From: Bradyrhizobium zhanjiangense
Lineage (GTDB): Bacteria > Pseudomonadota > Alphaproteobacteria > Rhizobiales > Xanthobacteraceae
NCBI RefSeq assembly: GCF_004114935.1
Contig: NZ_CP022221.1
Coordinates: forward strand, 2,191,001-2,255,000
Direction: 5' to 3'
Length of the DNA stretch: 64,000 nt
Each line of letters starts with the position of its first letter. The first letter of the stretch is position 1. The notes beneath the pieces are model-generated. The model had not been told where the DNA came from, made no database searches, and worked only from the letters and a program-made list of their open reading frames with translations. The translations under genes were made by a program, and so were the position numbers. Shown piece by piece: positions 9,018 through 17,899 of the stretch.

Positions 9018-9293
9018 ATGGACGAGGCCAGCATCCTCACCCACCTGAGCCGATCACTGGTCCTGTTCATGATCTGGGTTTTACCGCCGCTCCTGGCAGC
9101 CCTCGTGGCCGGATTGGGTATCGGCATCGTGCAGGCCGCAACCCAGCTCCAGGATCAAACCTTGCCGCTTACCGTGAAGCTCCTCGTCGTCGTCGCCGTG
9201 CTCGTTCTGTTTGCTCCGGTGCTGAGCGCGCCGCTGATCGAGCAAGCCCAGCATATCTTCACTGAGTTCCCCGCGCTCACAGCGAGGTATTAG
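9018..9293 (+). CDS. rhcS: RhcS, T3SS export gate protein (SctS)
   Basis: 91 residues with two transmembrane hairpin helices and the family signature GIGIVQAATQLQDQTLPLTV between them, as in FliQ/SctS. Size is exactly typical. It packs around the SctR-SctT helical pore in the inner membrane. It begins 1 nt after the rhcR stop. Unusually, rhcT does not follow at once: 691 bp separate the two genes. Confidence 0.95.
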   Translation: MDEASILTHLSRSLVLFMIWVLPPLLAALVAGLGIGIVQAATQLQDQTLPLTVKLLVVVAVLVLFAPVLSAPLIEQAQHIFTEFPALTARY

Positions 9294-9984
9294 TGCGCGG
9301 AACGCACGGCTGTCTAAGTTTTAGCTATAGCGCGCGTTTGTCGGCCTTGATTGTGAACCACAAAAGGGCGAGTTCGTCAGCTTATCGAAAGCTCGCCTCA
9401 CTAGCATGCGATGGATAGATATCCGAACTGTCCTGTTCGGCTCCGTGAGGCTGCCGTATTCGGAGGAAGATGATCCCATTTGGAAGTTCTATCCATTCGA
9501 TTTAGGGGTTGCTTACAACGTGATGGAATTACCTGCTAAGACCTGGTCCTCGATGCTTTGCCTGGCGAGTTGTCGACGCAGTGAACGGGCGAACCGCTTT
9601 GATTGCAAGCGGCCCCACGATTCTGGCGTTCTGGTGAATGAGCCTGCGAATGAAGGTGCCGCTCGAGACCGATCTCCATAGACTGCGAAATTGATGGAAG
9701 CTTTGAGGCCCTCAGATCTCCAAACCGCGCTGCGGCCGGTGAGAGCGGAAGAAGCGTGGCTTGTAGGCCCCGCAGCGGCGCGATTTCGCCGGTGCTCTCA
9801 TTGAATGATCATACCTCTGCGCCGGATGGCTGTAGTCATATGGATGGTTGAAGCCGAGCCTTGTGCGAGGCCTGTCGCTCTGCAACCGCTGGCACAGGAG
9901 ATCTGCAGAGTTCTTGACGTCTCACATCATGGCGACGCGAGTGCGACGGTTGCATTGGCTGAAGGAACGACGAGCTGAGCTCAA
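9294..9984. other. Interruption between rhcS and rhcT
   Basis: In most rhizobial T3SS operons rhcS and rhcT are adjacent; here 691 bp lie between. The stretch holds a clear plus-strand tts box (9373-9406). A 91-codon frame at 9406-9681 begins directly at the edge of the box, too close for normal expression, and looks like no known family. It may be the remnant of an inserted effector gene. The practical consequence is that rhcT-rhcU probably have their own TtsI-dependent promoter. Confidence 0.6.
9373..9406 (+). promoter_or_regulatory. tts box within the rhc operon, upstream of rhcT-rhcU
   Basis: TTCGTCAGCTTATCGAAAGC followed by TCGCCTCACTA is a near-consensus tts box on the plus strand. The next substantial gene downstream is rhcT at 9985. 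Confidence 0.88.
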
Positions 9985-10800
9985 ATGGATGCCTTGTCAC
10001 CCACCGAGACGCGAACTCTGATTCAGACTGCTGTCGAGTTCGTCGTTGCGGGCGGACTTGGCGCGGCCCGGGCCCTCGGCATTATGCTGGTTCTTCCGGT
10101 ATTCACGCGACCGCACATTAGCGGGCTTATCCGCGCAAGCGCTACGCTTGTGATTGGATTGCCTTGCTTGATGCAGATCAGGAACGGCTTGCAGACACTA
10201 GATCCGGGCACGCGTATGATTGCGGTCTCGCTCCTCGGTTTGAAGGAGATATTTATCGGCCTGCTGTTCGGTTTTCTGCTTAGTATACCACTTTGGAGCA
10301 TCCAGGCCGTTGGTGACATCATTGATACGCAGCGCGGCATCTCCAGCCAGGTGGACGATCCTGCCACACGCAGTCAAACCGCCCCGATGGGGCTCTTTCT
10401 CGGAACTGCCGCGGTTACGATCTTCGTTGTATCAGGAGGTCTGCAGACCATGGTCAGATGCCTCTATGGAAGTTATCTGATCTGGCCCGTGTATCGGCTG
10501 CTACCGCCCCTGACCCACCACGGGGCAATGGAGTTTATCGGGCTTCTCGACCATATCATGCATACGACCCTCGTGGTCGCCGGGCCCGTGCTAGCTCTGC
10601 TGCTTCTGATCGACGTATCCCTCATGCTGCTCGGGCGCTTTGCGCCGCAAATCAAGCTGAACGATCTCTCTCCGACCATCAAGAATGCCGCCTTTGGCAT
10701 CATTATGGTCAGCTACGCCGTCTTCCTGATCGAATATATGGGAGCAGAGATCATTCGGTTCAACGGCGTGCTGGAGTGGCTCGAGAAGTTCTTGAAATGA
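9985..10800 (+). CDS. rhcT: RhcT, T3SS export gate protein (SctT)
   Basis: 271 residues with about six hydrophobic membrane helices, of the FliR/SctT family. Recognisable parts are ALGIMLVLPVFTRPHISGLI near the start, and SIPLWSIQAVGDIIDTQRG with ISSQVDDPATRSQTAPMGLF in the middle, the conserved loop of SctT. One copy caps the SctR5-SctS4 pore. The stop overlaps the rhcU start (ATGA). It is separated from rhcS by a tts-box-bearing insertion. Confidence 0.94.
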   Translation: MDALSPTETRTLIQTAVEFVVAGGLGAARALGIMLVLPVFTRPHISGLIRASATLVIGLPCLMQIRNGLQTLDPGTRMIAVSLLGLKEIFIGLLFGFLLSIPLWSIQAVGDIIDTQRGISSQVDDPATRSQTAPMGLFLGTAAVTIFVVSGGLQTMVRCLYGSYLIWPVYRLLPPLTHHGAMEFIGLLDHIMHTTLVVAGPVLALLLLIDVSLMLLGRFAPQIKLNDLSPTIKNAAFGIIMVSYAVFLIEYMGAEIIRFNGVLEWLEKFLK

Positions 10801-11834
10801 ACGACACGAGCGAAGAGAAAAACCTTCCACCAAGTCACAAGAAGCTGAGGGACGCGCGTAAGAAAGGGCAGAGCCCGCGCAGCGCCGACTTTGTGACCGC
10901 GGCAAGCCTTTGCGCTGGTTTCGGCTGCCTGTGCTTTAGGGCGGGCCCGATCGAAGACGAATGGCGCGAAGCCGTGCGGCTCATCGACAAGCTGCAGGAA
11001 CAGCCCTTCACCAGTGCGGCCCGGCAGGCGTTGGTCGGATTGATGGACCTTTCTGTAACAGCCGCGGCTCCCATCCTAGGTGCGGCGGTTGTTGCGGCGA
11101 TTTTGGCCGGTGTCCTGGCCGGCGGCGGGCTGACGATTTCGGTTGAGCCGCTTAAACCCAGCTTTGAGAAATTGGACCCCGTCAAAGGGCTGAAGCGGAT
11201 TGTCTCCCAGCGGTCGGTTGTCGAGCTTGGAAAGTCTATCGTCAAAGTTTTGGTTCTTGGCGCTACGTTCGTTTTTACTGTGCTCGCAAGTTGGAGGGCA
11301 CTGGTATACTTGCCCGTTTGCGATTTGAGCTGCTTTGGTTTTGTCTTTAAAGAGCTCAAAGTGCTGATCGCGATTGCTGCCGGCGCTCTTCTGATTGGCG
11401 GCTTGGCCGATCTGCTCATTCAGCGTTGGTTGTTCTTGCGCGACATGCGCATGACGCAGAGCGAAGCCAAGCGCGAGTCCAAGGAACAGGATGGTAATCC
11501 GCAGATCAAGGGTGAACACCGCAGGCTCCGCCGGGAGTCGGCGAACGAGTCTCCGCTCGGCATCCATCGGGCGACAGTGATACTGACGGGGCGAGCGACA
11601 TTGATTGGGCTGCGCTACGTTCGGGGCGAGACCGGCGTCCCGGTACTGGTGTGCCGCGGCGAGGGCGAAACGGCTTCACAGTTACTGGCGGAGGCGCGCG
11701 CCCAACGTCTGAGCATTGTCGAGGATCATGTGTTGGCGCGTCAGCTGATCCGAAAAGGTGCGATGGGCAAGGCCGTTCCGACGGAGTGTTTCGAGAGGGT
11801 TGCAAAGGCAGTCTTTGCCGCCGGCCTAGTTTAG
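10797..11834 (+). CDS. rhcU: RhcU, T3SS substrate-switch protein (SctU)
   Basis: 345 residues from ATG 10797, overlapping rhcT by 4 nt. The N-terminal half has four membrane helices after the cytoplasmic motif PPSHKKLRDARKKGQSPRSA, a strong SctU/FlhB signature. The cytosolic domain continues with ISVEPLKPSFEKLDPVKGLK and MRMTQSEAKRESKEQDGNP. The autocleavage site Asn-Pro-Thr-His that defines most SctU proteins is not present: at the equivalent place (residues 264-267) the sequence is Thr-Gly-Arg-Ala, followed by the expected LIGLRYVRGETGVPVLVC. From memory, other rhizobial RhcU proteins also lack it, so this may be a lineage trait rather than a lesion. Confidence 0.92.
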   Translation: MNDTSEEKNLPPSHKKLRDARKKGQSPRSADFVTAASLCAGFGCLCFRAGPIEDEWREAVRLIDKLQEQPFTSAARQALVGLMDLSVTAAAPILGAAVVAAILAGVLAGGGLTISVEPLKPSFEKLDPVKGLKRIVSQRSVVELGKSIVKVLVLGATFVFTVLASWRALVYLPVCDLSCFGFVFKELKVLIAIAAGALLIGGLADLLIQRWLFLRDMRMTQSEAKRESKEQDGNPQIKGEHRRLRRESANESPLGIHRATVILTGRATLIGLRYVRGETGVPVLVCRGEGETASQLLAEARAQRLSIVEDHVLARQLIRKGAMGKAVPTECFERVAKAVFAAGLV

Positions 11835-12014
11835 CGTCGCGCAAAACAGCGATGCGCTCAAATCTCTCGTCAACGACCCAACTGTCCCAGAACCTGATCT
11901 GGAAACTGCACGATGCCAAGAAAATGTATTCCAGGAGGCTCGTCGGCCGATTCCAAGACTGATATGGACAAGAATGCCAACCGACGTTCATGCTGCTCGG
12001 GTCTTACGAGCCGC

Positions 12015-12647
12015 TTATTGGGTTTCTGGCGCAACCCTGTTATGCGTTTCATCCTCCAAATTGCTCCTGTTGCCCGCCGACGTGGCCCCACGTGCGGTGA
12101 TGGGAAGCACTGCACGATCACCACTGGTCGGCATGACAGCGCCATTGCCTAACAAGTCGCCAGGTTCATTGACCATGACCGCAAGGTTATTCCGGACTGA
12201 GCAGCCAAGGGTTGGATTGAACGAATTGTCGTTCACTGTAGGACCGACGATGGAGAGCGAGGGGCAGACCGGAGGATGGGCTTCGAAAGTGATCACTTCG
12301 ATCCTCACCCCGGAACGAGCCGGCAAATCCGCACGAGAAGCCGACAGGCTGATGTTGTAGGTGGGCACGCCCATGGCGCGAGCCTCGTGGGCCACCTGTG
12401 CAATGAGTCTGGGTGGGCCGATGACACCCACATGGAGGGCATCCCGCCGGCCGCGACTGGTCGCTGCAATAAAGCTTCGCAGCCGATGCCGTTCGGGGCC
12501 ACGAAGGCTCTGCAGGAACAGCACGCTACTCTTCTGCTCGACCTGGATCTCTTGGTCAGCCGGCGCGGGCTGGATCGAGGCAGTATTTGCGCAGCCCCCC
12601 AATGTTGCTCCAATAACGATCGGGTAGCACAGATGTCGCAAAGTCAT
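12015..12647 (-). CDS. CpaD-like lipoprotein associated with RhcC2 (Y4xK-like)
   Basis: 210 residues with a lipoprotein signal ending in LGGC (Cys19), so it is probably anchored in the outer membrane. The middle region (FIAATSRGRRDALHVGVIGP and VITFEAHPPVCPSLSIVGP) and the C-terminal NPTLGCSVRNNLAVMVNEPG-type motif are those of CpaD, the pilus-biogenesis partner of the CpaC secretin. In rhizobial T3SS loci such a gene (y4xK) lies directly downstream of rhcC2, as here with a 10-nt gap. It likely helps assemble or target the RhcC2 secretin. Part of the ttsI-rhcC2-y4xK transcription unit. Confidence 0.82.
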   Translation of the reverse strand: MTLRHLCYPIVIGATLGGCANTASIQPAPADQEIQVEQKSSVLFLQSLRGPERHRLRSFIAATSRGRRDALHVGVIGPPRLIAQVAHEARAMGVPTYNISLSASRADLPARSGVRIEVITFEAHPPVCPSLSIVGPTVNDNSFNPTLGCSVRNNLAVMVNEPGDLLGNGAVMPTSGDRAVLPITARGATSAGNRSNLEDETHNRVAPETQ

Positions 12648-12657
12648 TTGGCGATCC

Positions 12658-14106
12658 TCATTCGATAATAAAGCCGGCGCTGCCGGTCAATCCTGGTGCG
12701 CTGGCGCGAGGCGCATCGCGCTCTCGCGGCGGCCGGGCCACCGTGTTCGTCAAAATCCGCCCCGCGTCTGAGGGCGGTGAGATGCGGTCGCTCGGCGCAC
12801 TCATCCGGTTCGGGTTCGGTCCGGGCCGCACGATGTAGGGCGTGACAATAATGACCAGCTCGGTTTCACGTTTTTGAAACGATGAGGAGCGAAAAAGCGC
12901 GCCCAGGATCGGCACATCGCCGAGCCAGGGAAACTCGCCGATATCAGTGTTGAAGTTGCGCCTGATGAGGCCGCCGATTGCAAAGCTCTGACCGCTGGCG
13001 AGCTCGACCACAGTGCTCGCCCGCCGAGTCGAGAGGGCAGGGACCGCCATGCCATTGATTTTGACTTCGCCTTCGCTCGACAATTCGCTGACTTCGGGCT
13101 TCACACGGACGTTGATCTGATTATTGTTGAGAACCGTCGGAACGAACTCGAGGCTCACGCCGAACTGGCGAAATTGGACGGAAACCTGCCGGTTGTCCTG
13201 CATCACCGGAATGGGGAATTCGCCGCCGGCGAGGAAGCTTGCGGCTTCGCCGGACATGGCCGTTAAATTCGGCTCAGCCAGGATTGAGGCGAGGTGCTCG
13301 CTCGCGAGAGCGTCGAGAACAGCGCTCAGGTTGGTATTGCCGGCGCTAAACCCAATCCCGATCGTGCCGCCCCCGCCGGCCGCGCCGGACCCGCCCCCTT
13401 TGCCGGTCACAAGGAAAGCGCCGTTTGGGCTCGAGGCCGTGAAGTTGATGTTGAGATCCTTGACGGCGCTGCGGGAGACTTCTGCCACCCGTACGCTGAG
13501 ATTCACCTGCAATGAGCCGGCGACCTGGATCTTGTTGACAACCAGCGCGCCCGCGCCAAGAAATTGCTCAGTGATCTTCCTGGCGGTCTCGACGACATCG
13601 GCATTAGGCGCCGTACCGCTAAGGATCGCGCCGCGCGGGGTATAGCTGACCTGAATTGGATAGTCGCCGACCTCGGCCTTAAGCGCGGCCCGCAGATCCT
13701 CGATCGGTTGGGTGACGACAACACGCAGCTCGGCGAGAGCCTCTCCGTTGTCGTTCAGGGCAAACAGGCTCGTCCGTCCGGCCTTTTTGCCAAACACGAA
13801 AATCGTAGTGTTCGATGGTGCCTGATAATCCGCAATCGCCGGGTCGGCTATAAAAATGCTCGCAGCCGGCCCGGTCAGATGAACTGTCTTGCCCTGTGAG
13901 GAGGTAAGGTTGATCGTGCCCGTGGTGCTGCCAGGCGCCGCACGTGGCGGTTCCCCTTTGCCATCCCGCTTTGTCTGAGCTGTGACAGCAAGCGGAAATA
14001 GCAGCGCGAGTGCGCACAGGACGTAGCAGAGGCGGTGAAAAGCGGAATAGTGCGAGCCGCTGGCGGCCATCGGCGGCTCGCCGGCTTCATTGTTAACCAC
14101 GTTCAA
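12658..14106 (-). CDS. rhcC2: RhcC2, C-terminal part of the split T3SS secretin
   Basis: 482 residues with an N-terminal signal (about 25-43, LCYVLCALALLFPLAVTAQ). A pilus-type secretin N-domain follows (GKTVHLTGPAASIFIADPAI), then a BON-like segment, then the secretin channel domain with GEAASFLAGGEFPIPV, VELASGQSFAIGGLIRR and FPWLGDVPILGALFRS. This forms the outer-membrane gate; RhcC1 (1840-2541) supplies the missing N-terminal part. The start is TTG at 14106; an in-frame ATG at 14070 also precedes the signal sequence. About 50 C-terminal residues are Pro/Arg-rich. It lies 27 nt after ttsI. Confidence 0.92.
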   Translation of the reverse strand: MNVVNNEAGEPPMAASGSHYSAFHRLCYVLCALALLFPLAVTAQTKRDGKGEPPRAAPGSTTGTINLTSSQGKTVHLTGPAASIFIADPAIADYQAPSNTTIFVFGKKAGRTSLFALNDNGEALAELRVVVTQPIEDLRAALKAEVGDYPIQVSYTPRGAILSGTAPNADVVETARKITEQFLGAGALVVNKIQVAGSLQVNLSVRVAEVSRSAVKDLNINFTASSPNGAFLVTGKGGGSGAAGGGGTIGIGFSAGNTNLSAVLDALASEHLASILAEPNLTAMSGEAASFLAGGEFPIPVMQDNRQVSVQFRQFGVSLEFVPTVLNNNQINVRVKPEVSELSSEGEVKINGMAVPALSTRRASTVVELASGQSFAIGGLIRRNFNTDIGEFPWLGDVPILGALFRSSSFQKRETELVIIVTPYIVRPGPNPNRMSAPSDRISPPSDAGRILTNTVARPPRERDAPRASAPGLTGSAGFIIE

Positions 14107-14133
14107 GGGAGTGTTGCTTTCAAGTTGGCTCGG

Positions 14134-14823
14134 CTAGGCAGCCGATGCTGCGCCAATGAGTTCAAGGGTGTAACCGACACCGCGCGCGGTCCTGATCCTT
14201 AGCGTTGCACCCGCCTGGCTCAAATGCGTGCGTAAGCGATAAATCCCGACTTCCAGCGCATTGGTCGAAACCTCGTCGTCAAATGCGTACAAGCTATCTT
14301 CGAGCGATGCGCGCGGCACGGTACGGCCGGCGCGGTTGAGCAGATGTTCAAGAATGCACACTTCGCGGCGCGCAATTCTGAGGATTCGACCACCGACCGA
14401 GACCTGTCGCGCGATCGGATCGAAATGCAGATTCCCGAATGTCACTACCGGCGTCGTCATTTGCGTTGACCGTCGCAAAATAGCCCGCATGCGAGCAATG
14501 AGTTCGTCGATAGACACAGGCTTGGGCAGAAAATCATCTGCGCCCGCATTGAAAATCGCAATCCGCCGTCTGAGATCATTGAGACTGCTCATCATCACGG
14601 CCGGCATTGACCGTCCCTCGCGCCGCAGCTGCTTCAGCCAGTCCAATCCGTCTCCATCGGGCAAATCCGATTCGAGCAGGACCATGTGGTAGTTCGCGCA
14701 ATCGAGCGCGGCCGCCGCCTCATCCACGGTGCGTGTCACGTCGACGGCGAAGCCGCAATTTAAGAGTGCTTCCTTCACCTCGCGGGCAAAGTCCGCATGA
14801 TGATCAACCAGGAGAATTCGCAT
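14134..14823 (-). CDS. ttsI: TtsI, transcriptional activator of the T3SS regulon
   Basis: 229 residues with an N-terminal receiver-like domain (1-115) and a C-terminal OmpR/PhoB winged helix (about 130-225, ending RTARGVGYTLE). It binds tts boxes and activates rhc and effector genes. The phosphoacceptor position, normally Asp, is Glu51 (LLESDLPDGDG), while Lys102 (LPKPVS) is kept. This Asp-to-Glu replacement is the known feature that lets TtsI act without a sensor kinase. It is first in the ttsI-rhcC2-cpaD-like unit. A well-conserved nod box in the correct orientation lies about 1.5 kb upstream (16353-16401), linking it to flavonoid-NodD induction. Confidence 0.94.
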   Translation of the reverse strand: MRILLVDHHADFAREVKEALLNCGFAVDVTRTVDEAAAALDCANYHMVLLESDLPDGDGLDWLKQLRREGRSMPAVMMSSLNDLRRRIAIFNAGADDFLPKPVSIDELIARMRAILRRSTQMTTPVVTFGNLHFDPIARQVSVGGRILRIARREVCILEHLLNRAGRTVPRASLEDSLYAFDDEVSTNALEVGIYRLRTHLSQAGATLRIRTARGVGYTLELIGAASAA

Positions 14824-16352
14824 TTCATCGCCTCTCGTCCATCCACGTCAAGACCTGAGCGCGTCACGATTGACCATGGGGCTCGATGGAACTGAGAGGC
14901 GGCTGGATTGGTGTGAATTTGAACAGCCCGAAACAAGAGGGCGGAACATGTTGACAGTCGATCAGTCTCTGCCGGTCCATTGTCGTCAGATGGACCACGG
15001 ACCCCTCGGGGCTGCTTACGACGTCGGCGCCGCTCAACATGCCGCTCATGCGAGCAAGAGAGCTGATTCTGTTTGAAAGGCTGAAGGCCGCGGCAGCCCG
15101 CTGACGCGTTCGTGGGCCGATCACAGCCATTCTTGCATGCATTGAGCCGGCACCTACAGTCCGAATAGCGCCAGGCCGCGCAATCGTAACCAAAGCGCGG
15201 GAGATGATCGGATTTGTGGCTGAACAGATGAGCGAAACCGACATTTGGAAACTTCCCCAATTCGTCTTGGTCTGCGGTCAGTCTTGCTGGGCTGTTGAGC
15301 CTGTCGTGTCGTGAAGTCACGACAATGCAAGCCTTTCCGCATTCGAAGACACATCACGCGATGCATCTGGCCAATGGCTTCACACGCCGAGATGCTCGAC
15401 GAAACGATCAATGGCCCTCCCGGCTTGAAGAACGCCCTCTCGCAGCCAACTGTTTGCACGCAAGATGCCGACCGCCCTGAAGTTCCGCCGCGCCGAGGTC
15501 CCCTCGTCCGCCGCAGCCCAGCGAAAGCTGCGAACGATCCAATCGAGCTCCTCGGTGTTGTCATCGCGCATAGATCCAGATGGCTACACCAGCACCATTT
15601 CCTCTTACGGGGTGCACGGCGCCAGAATGATCGGATCTCGCCCAGTAAGGGCCAGATGGCGACCGCCAGCGTTCTGCTCGCGCGCTGCATCTTGATTCAC
15701 TTGCGAGGGGATCGGCGCTCCGTCCTTCGATCTGAAAATGGGCGATGTCGGACGCTCGCCCCGGAGAGGAGAGCAGCATGACGGGGCGGAGCGGCTGAGC
15801 ATTGTGCTTTTGAGACGTTCGCAATTCTTGCTACCTGTCAGGAAGAGTACACGCGAGCGGGTTCTGTGTCGCGGGGCTGTCGGAAATCCTACAATCTGAC
15901 GCTAGGTGAGATTCAAGTGCCTTTGACCGCTGGTCGTAGCAGTGCTCTCGAACTCGCAAGCATTCTGGAGCGATGACGACAGATCCGAAACCAGACTGTC
16001 GACCTACGCGTAACGCTCGTGCCTCTCCCCATTGTCATGGGCATTTCGTCGGTCCAATCAAAGCGTAGCTTGAGCCAAAGGCGATGACAGTTTGTGAAGG
16101 CGGTCGTCTTTGCTAGCCTTAAGGTGTGACGTCACGGTCGTGCGGTCGACCTCGTGCGCGCCAATTCAGCAGGGAGACAGTGGCGCCCCGTGATGCTTCT
16201 ATGTGACGCGCAGGAGCTAACCTCTGGGATGCAGGCGCCGGAGCGCAAAAAGCTGATTCGACCGGCAAGGGACTGAAAAAGGAATCGATTGCCAAACGAC
16301 ATTCTTGAAGGCTGCCTCCATAGATCACGGTCGACTATGGGGCTTTTAGGCA
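14824..16352. other. Region between the nod box and ttsI with no recognisable gene
   Basis: About 1.5 kb without a frame I can identify on either strand. Several overlapping short frames around 15300-15830 change frame repeatedly, as in decayed coding sequence. If the nod box at 16353-16401 drives ttsI, this stretch is a long untranslated leader or a decayed gene. Confidence 0.5.
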
Positions 16353-16401
16353 AGATCGGCAAAATCGATTGTTTTGATGGAACGCATCCAGGTCGCGAAT
16401 A
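16353..16401 (-). promoter_or_regulatory. nod box (NodD-binding site) facing ttsI
   Basis: On the minus strand the 3' half reads ATCAAAACAATCGATTTTGC, then CGATCT. It contains the invariant ATC-N9-GAT and differs from the nod-box consensus at about two of 25 positions. The 5' half (TATTCGCGACCTGGATG) also matches YATCCAY-N2-YRYRGATG at most defined positions. No other gene lies downstream before ttsI. Confidence 0.85.
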
Positions 16402-16851
16402 GGCTGTTGTGCGACGGTACGGCTAGCCGCTGAGCGAGACTCTATTGACTTGATCTTTGATGCGATCGCGTTCGAGCTCTTGTGATTGATCGCACCATCG
16501 ATGGCCGGAAACGATCGATGCGCGGCCTTAGTGGCTCACGTTTTGAACTTTCTTCCAAATGTGTCGCGTCGACTGGGTCGATGCGAGGAGAGGCTGCAGC
16601 ACTCGAATGAGGCCCGTGGAAGAGCGAACAATGGCGCGAGTTTGTGTCCTCCTCCACTGTCGGGTACCTCTTGGGATGTGGGCGCGCCTTCGTCCCTCGC
16701 GCAGGTCAAGGGATAGGTTGATCAGAGCCTGTGTCCAAGCCATTACCGTTGTTCGTGAAGCGGCGCCGCCGGGATGACCCTTCCTTCGGGTGGTCATCTA
16801 GTCAGCATTAAGGGACCTACGAGCATGGCGCAGTCGCCAGTTGGCTAATCG
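16402..16851. other. Intergenic stretch with a weak hairpin
   Basis: No gene seen. At 16775-16800 there is a small inverted repeat (GATGACC / GGTCATC) just beyond the stop of the effector at 16852-17829. It could act as its terminator, but it lacks a T run. Confidence 0.4.
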
Positions 16852-17829
16852 TTACTCCCCAGTCTCCCGCTTGAAGGGATTTTCTTCGCTGGCAACTCGA
16901 TAGCTTTCCAAATTGCCGCCCAGGAACAAGCGCTCTGTCTCACGGGTTGGCGTTCTGCCAAGCGAACACATCAAATCCACATCCGCATCGATGTTGTCGC
17001 TATCCTCCACATTCATTCCAAGGCCAATACTGCTCAGTACGTGGTCGGGCGTCCAGACCGCAGACTTCGGTACGACGTAGGTATGCAGCGTGTTGGCATT
17101 GTTTGCGATCGCTCTCGCCTGGTGGTCACGGGAAACGCTGAGTTTCGAAGGGTCTTCGACCAACGACACGAATGGAGAAGCGGTCTTACCGCGCATATGC
17201 CATCCAGCCTGGCGTGCCAGGTCCAGGGGATATCGCTCCAGAGGATCTCCAATGGAAGAATGATCTCGCGCCGTGTTACGGACGTGTGATATTGCAGATG
17301 TGGTGGCTTCCGTGCGCGGTTTGCAATCGCTGTCCTGGTTCTGGAAACGATGCAGCTTGAGATATGTCGATGCCGCTATATTGTCGAAAATGCGATCCCG
17401 GTCGACGCCGTTGTCCCCCGCTGGCGCCCATCGCGCTGATTGCTTTTCGGCGAGGGCGATCTCGTTCTTGAGCTCTTGGAGCGTGGCGCCCATTAGCGTT
17501 GCCGCAAGCTGGGCGCGCGCGCCGACAAATGATGGGGCTGGATAGCGACTGGTTTCCGAGGCCGCCTCGCCTGGCGCAGACGAGGACCTGGCGGTGGCGG
17601 AATTTGCCGCTAAGGGGACTGAAGCCGAGGTTGGGCAGACCGGATCTACGTCGTCTAAATTCAAGTCATTCAGCTGCTGCTCGAAGCTTGCTTGATCGTC
17701 TGAACTGTGCGCCGGTGCGCTAATCTGGGTGTTAAGCTCGTCCTGTGGCCCGAGGACCCGGTGCGGCTCCTGTAGCGGGTTGTGAACCTCAAAGGGAGTG
17801 TCTGCGGCATTTCCTGGATCAACATTCAT
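16852..17829 (-). CDS. Predicted ADP-ribosyltransferase effector 1 (cholera-toxin-type signature), 325 aa
   Basis: ATG 17829 follows a GGAGGGAGAAAG ribosome site and a tts box 37 nt further up, which favours it over an in-frame codon at 17916. Residues 1-95 are Ser/Ala-rich and disordered (secretion region). A helical segment at 99-133 precedes the catalytic-looking part. Three elements occur in the order and spacing of the R-S-E ADP-ribosyltransferases: Arg161 in LKLHRF; Ser218 in ASPFVSL; and Glu297-x-Glu299 in RETERLFLGG. Cholera toxin has EQEVSALGG at the last position. A hydrophobic strand (LHTYVVPKSAVW) sits between, as in those toxins. The paralogue at 19644-20552 conserves all three. 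The enzymatic function is inferred, and the host target is unknown. Confidence 0.7.
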   Translation of the reverse strand: MNVDPGNAADTPFEVHNPLQEPHRVLGPQDELNTQISAPAHSSDDQASFEQQLNDLNLDDVDPVCPTSASVPLAANSATARSSSAPGEAASETSRYPAPSFVGARAQLAATLMGATLQELKNEIALAEKQSARWAPAGDNGVDRDRIFDNIAASTYLKLHRFQNQDSDCKPRTEATTSAISHVRNTARDHSSIGDPLERYPLDLARQAGWHMRGKTASPFVSLVEDPSKLSVSRDHQARAIANNANTLHTYVVPKSAVWTPDHVLSSIGLGMNVEDSDNIDADVDLMCSLGRTPTRETERLFLGGNLESYRVASEENPFKRETGE

Positions 17830-17865
17830 CTCTTTCTCCCTCCGAAGTGCAGGCAGTCGGCGTAG

Positions 17866-17899
17866 ATCATTGCAGGTGCAGCTTTCGAGAAGCTGACGG
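17866..17899 (-). promoter_or_regulatory. tts box upstream of predicted ADP-ribosyltransferase effector 1
   Basis: The minus-strand core CCGTCAGCTTCTCGAAAGCT is essentially the tts consensus. It ends 37 nt before the ATG at 17829, so the leader is short. Confidence 0.93.

Noticed and set aside
9406..9681. 91-codon frame directly after the tts box between rhcS and rhcT
   Set aside because: Its ATG lies at the very edge of the tts box, so the transcript would not include it with a ribosome site; no family features.
10458..10796. Extended N-terminus for RhcU from 10458
   Set aside because: It would lie wholly inside rhcT in another frame; the ATGA overlap at 10797 gives the correct SctU start.
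15154..15830. Overlapping open frames on both strands upstream of ttsI
   Set aside because: Frames switch every 50-70 codons, have no ribosome sites and show Arg/Ser-rich shadow composition; treated as decayed or non-coding.
16268..16300. Second AATCGATT-containing site near the ttsI nod box
   Set aside because: Lacks ATC-N9-GAT and the 5' half; not supported as a second nod box.
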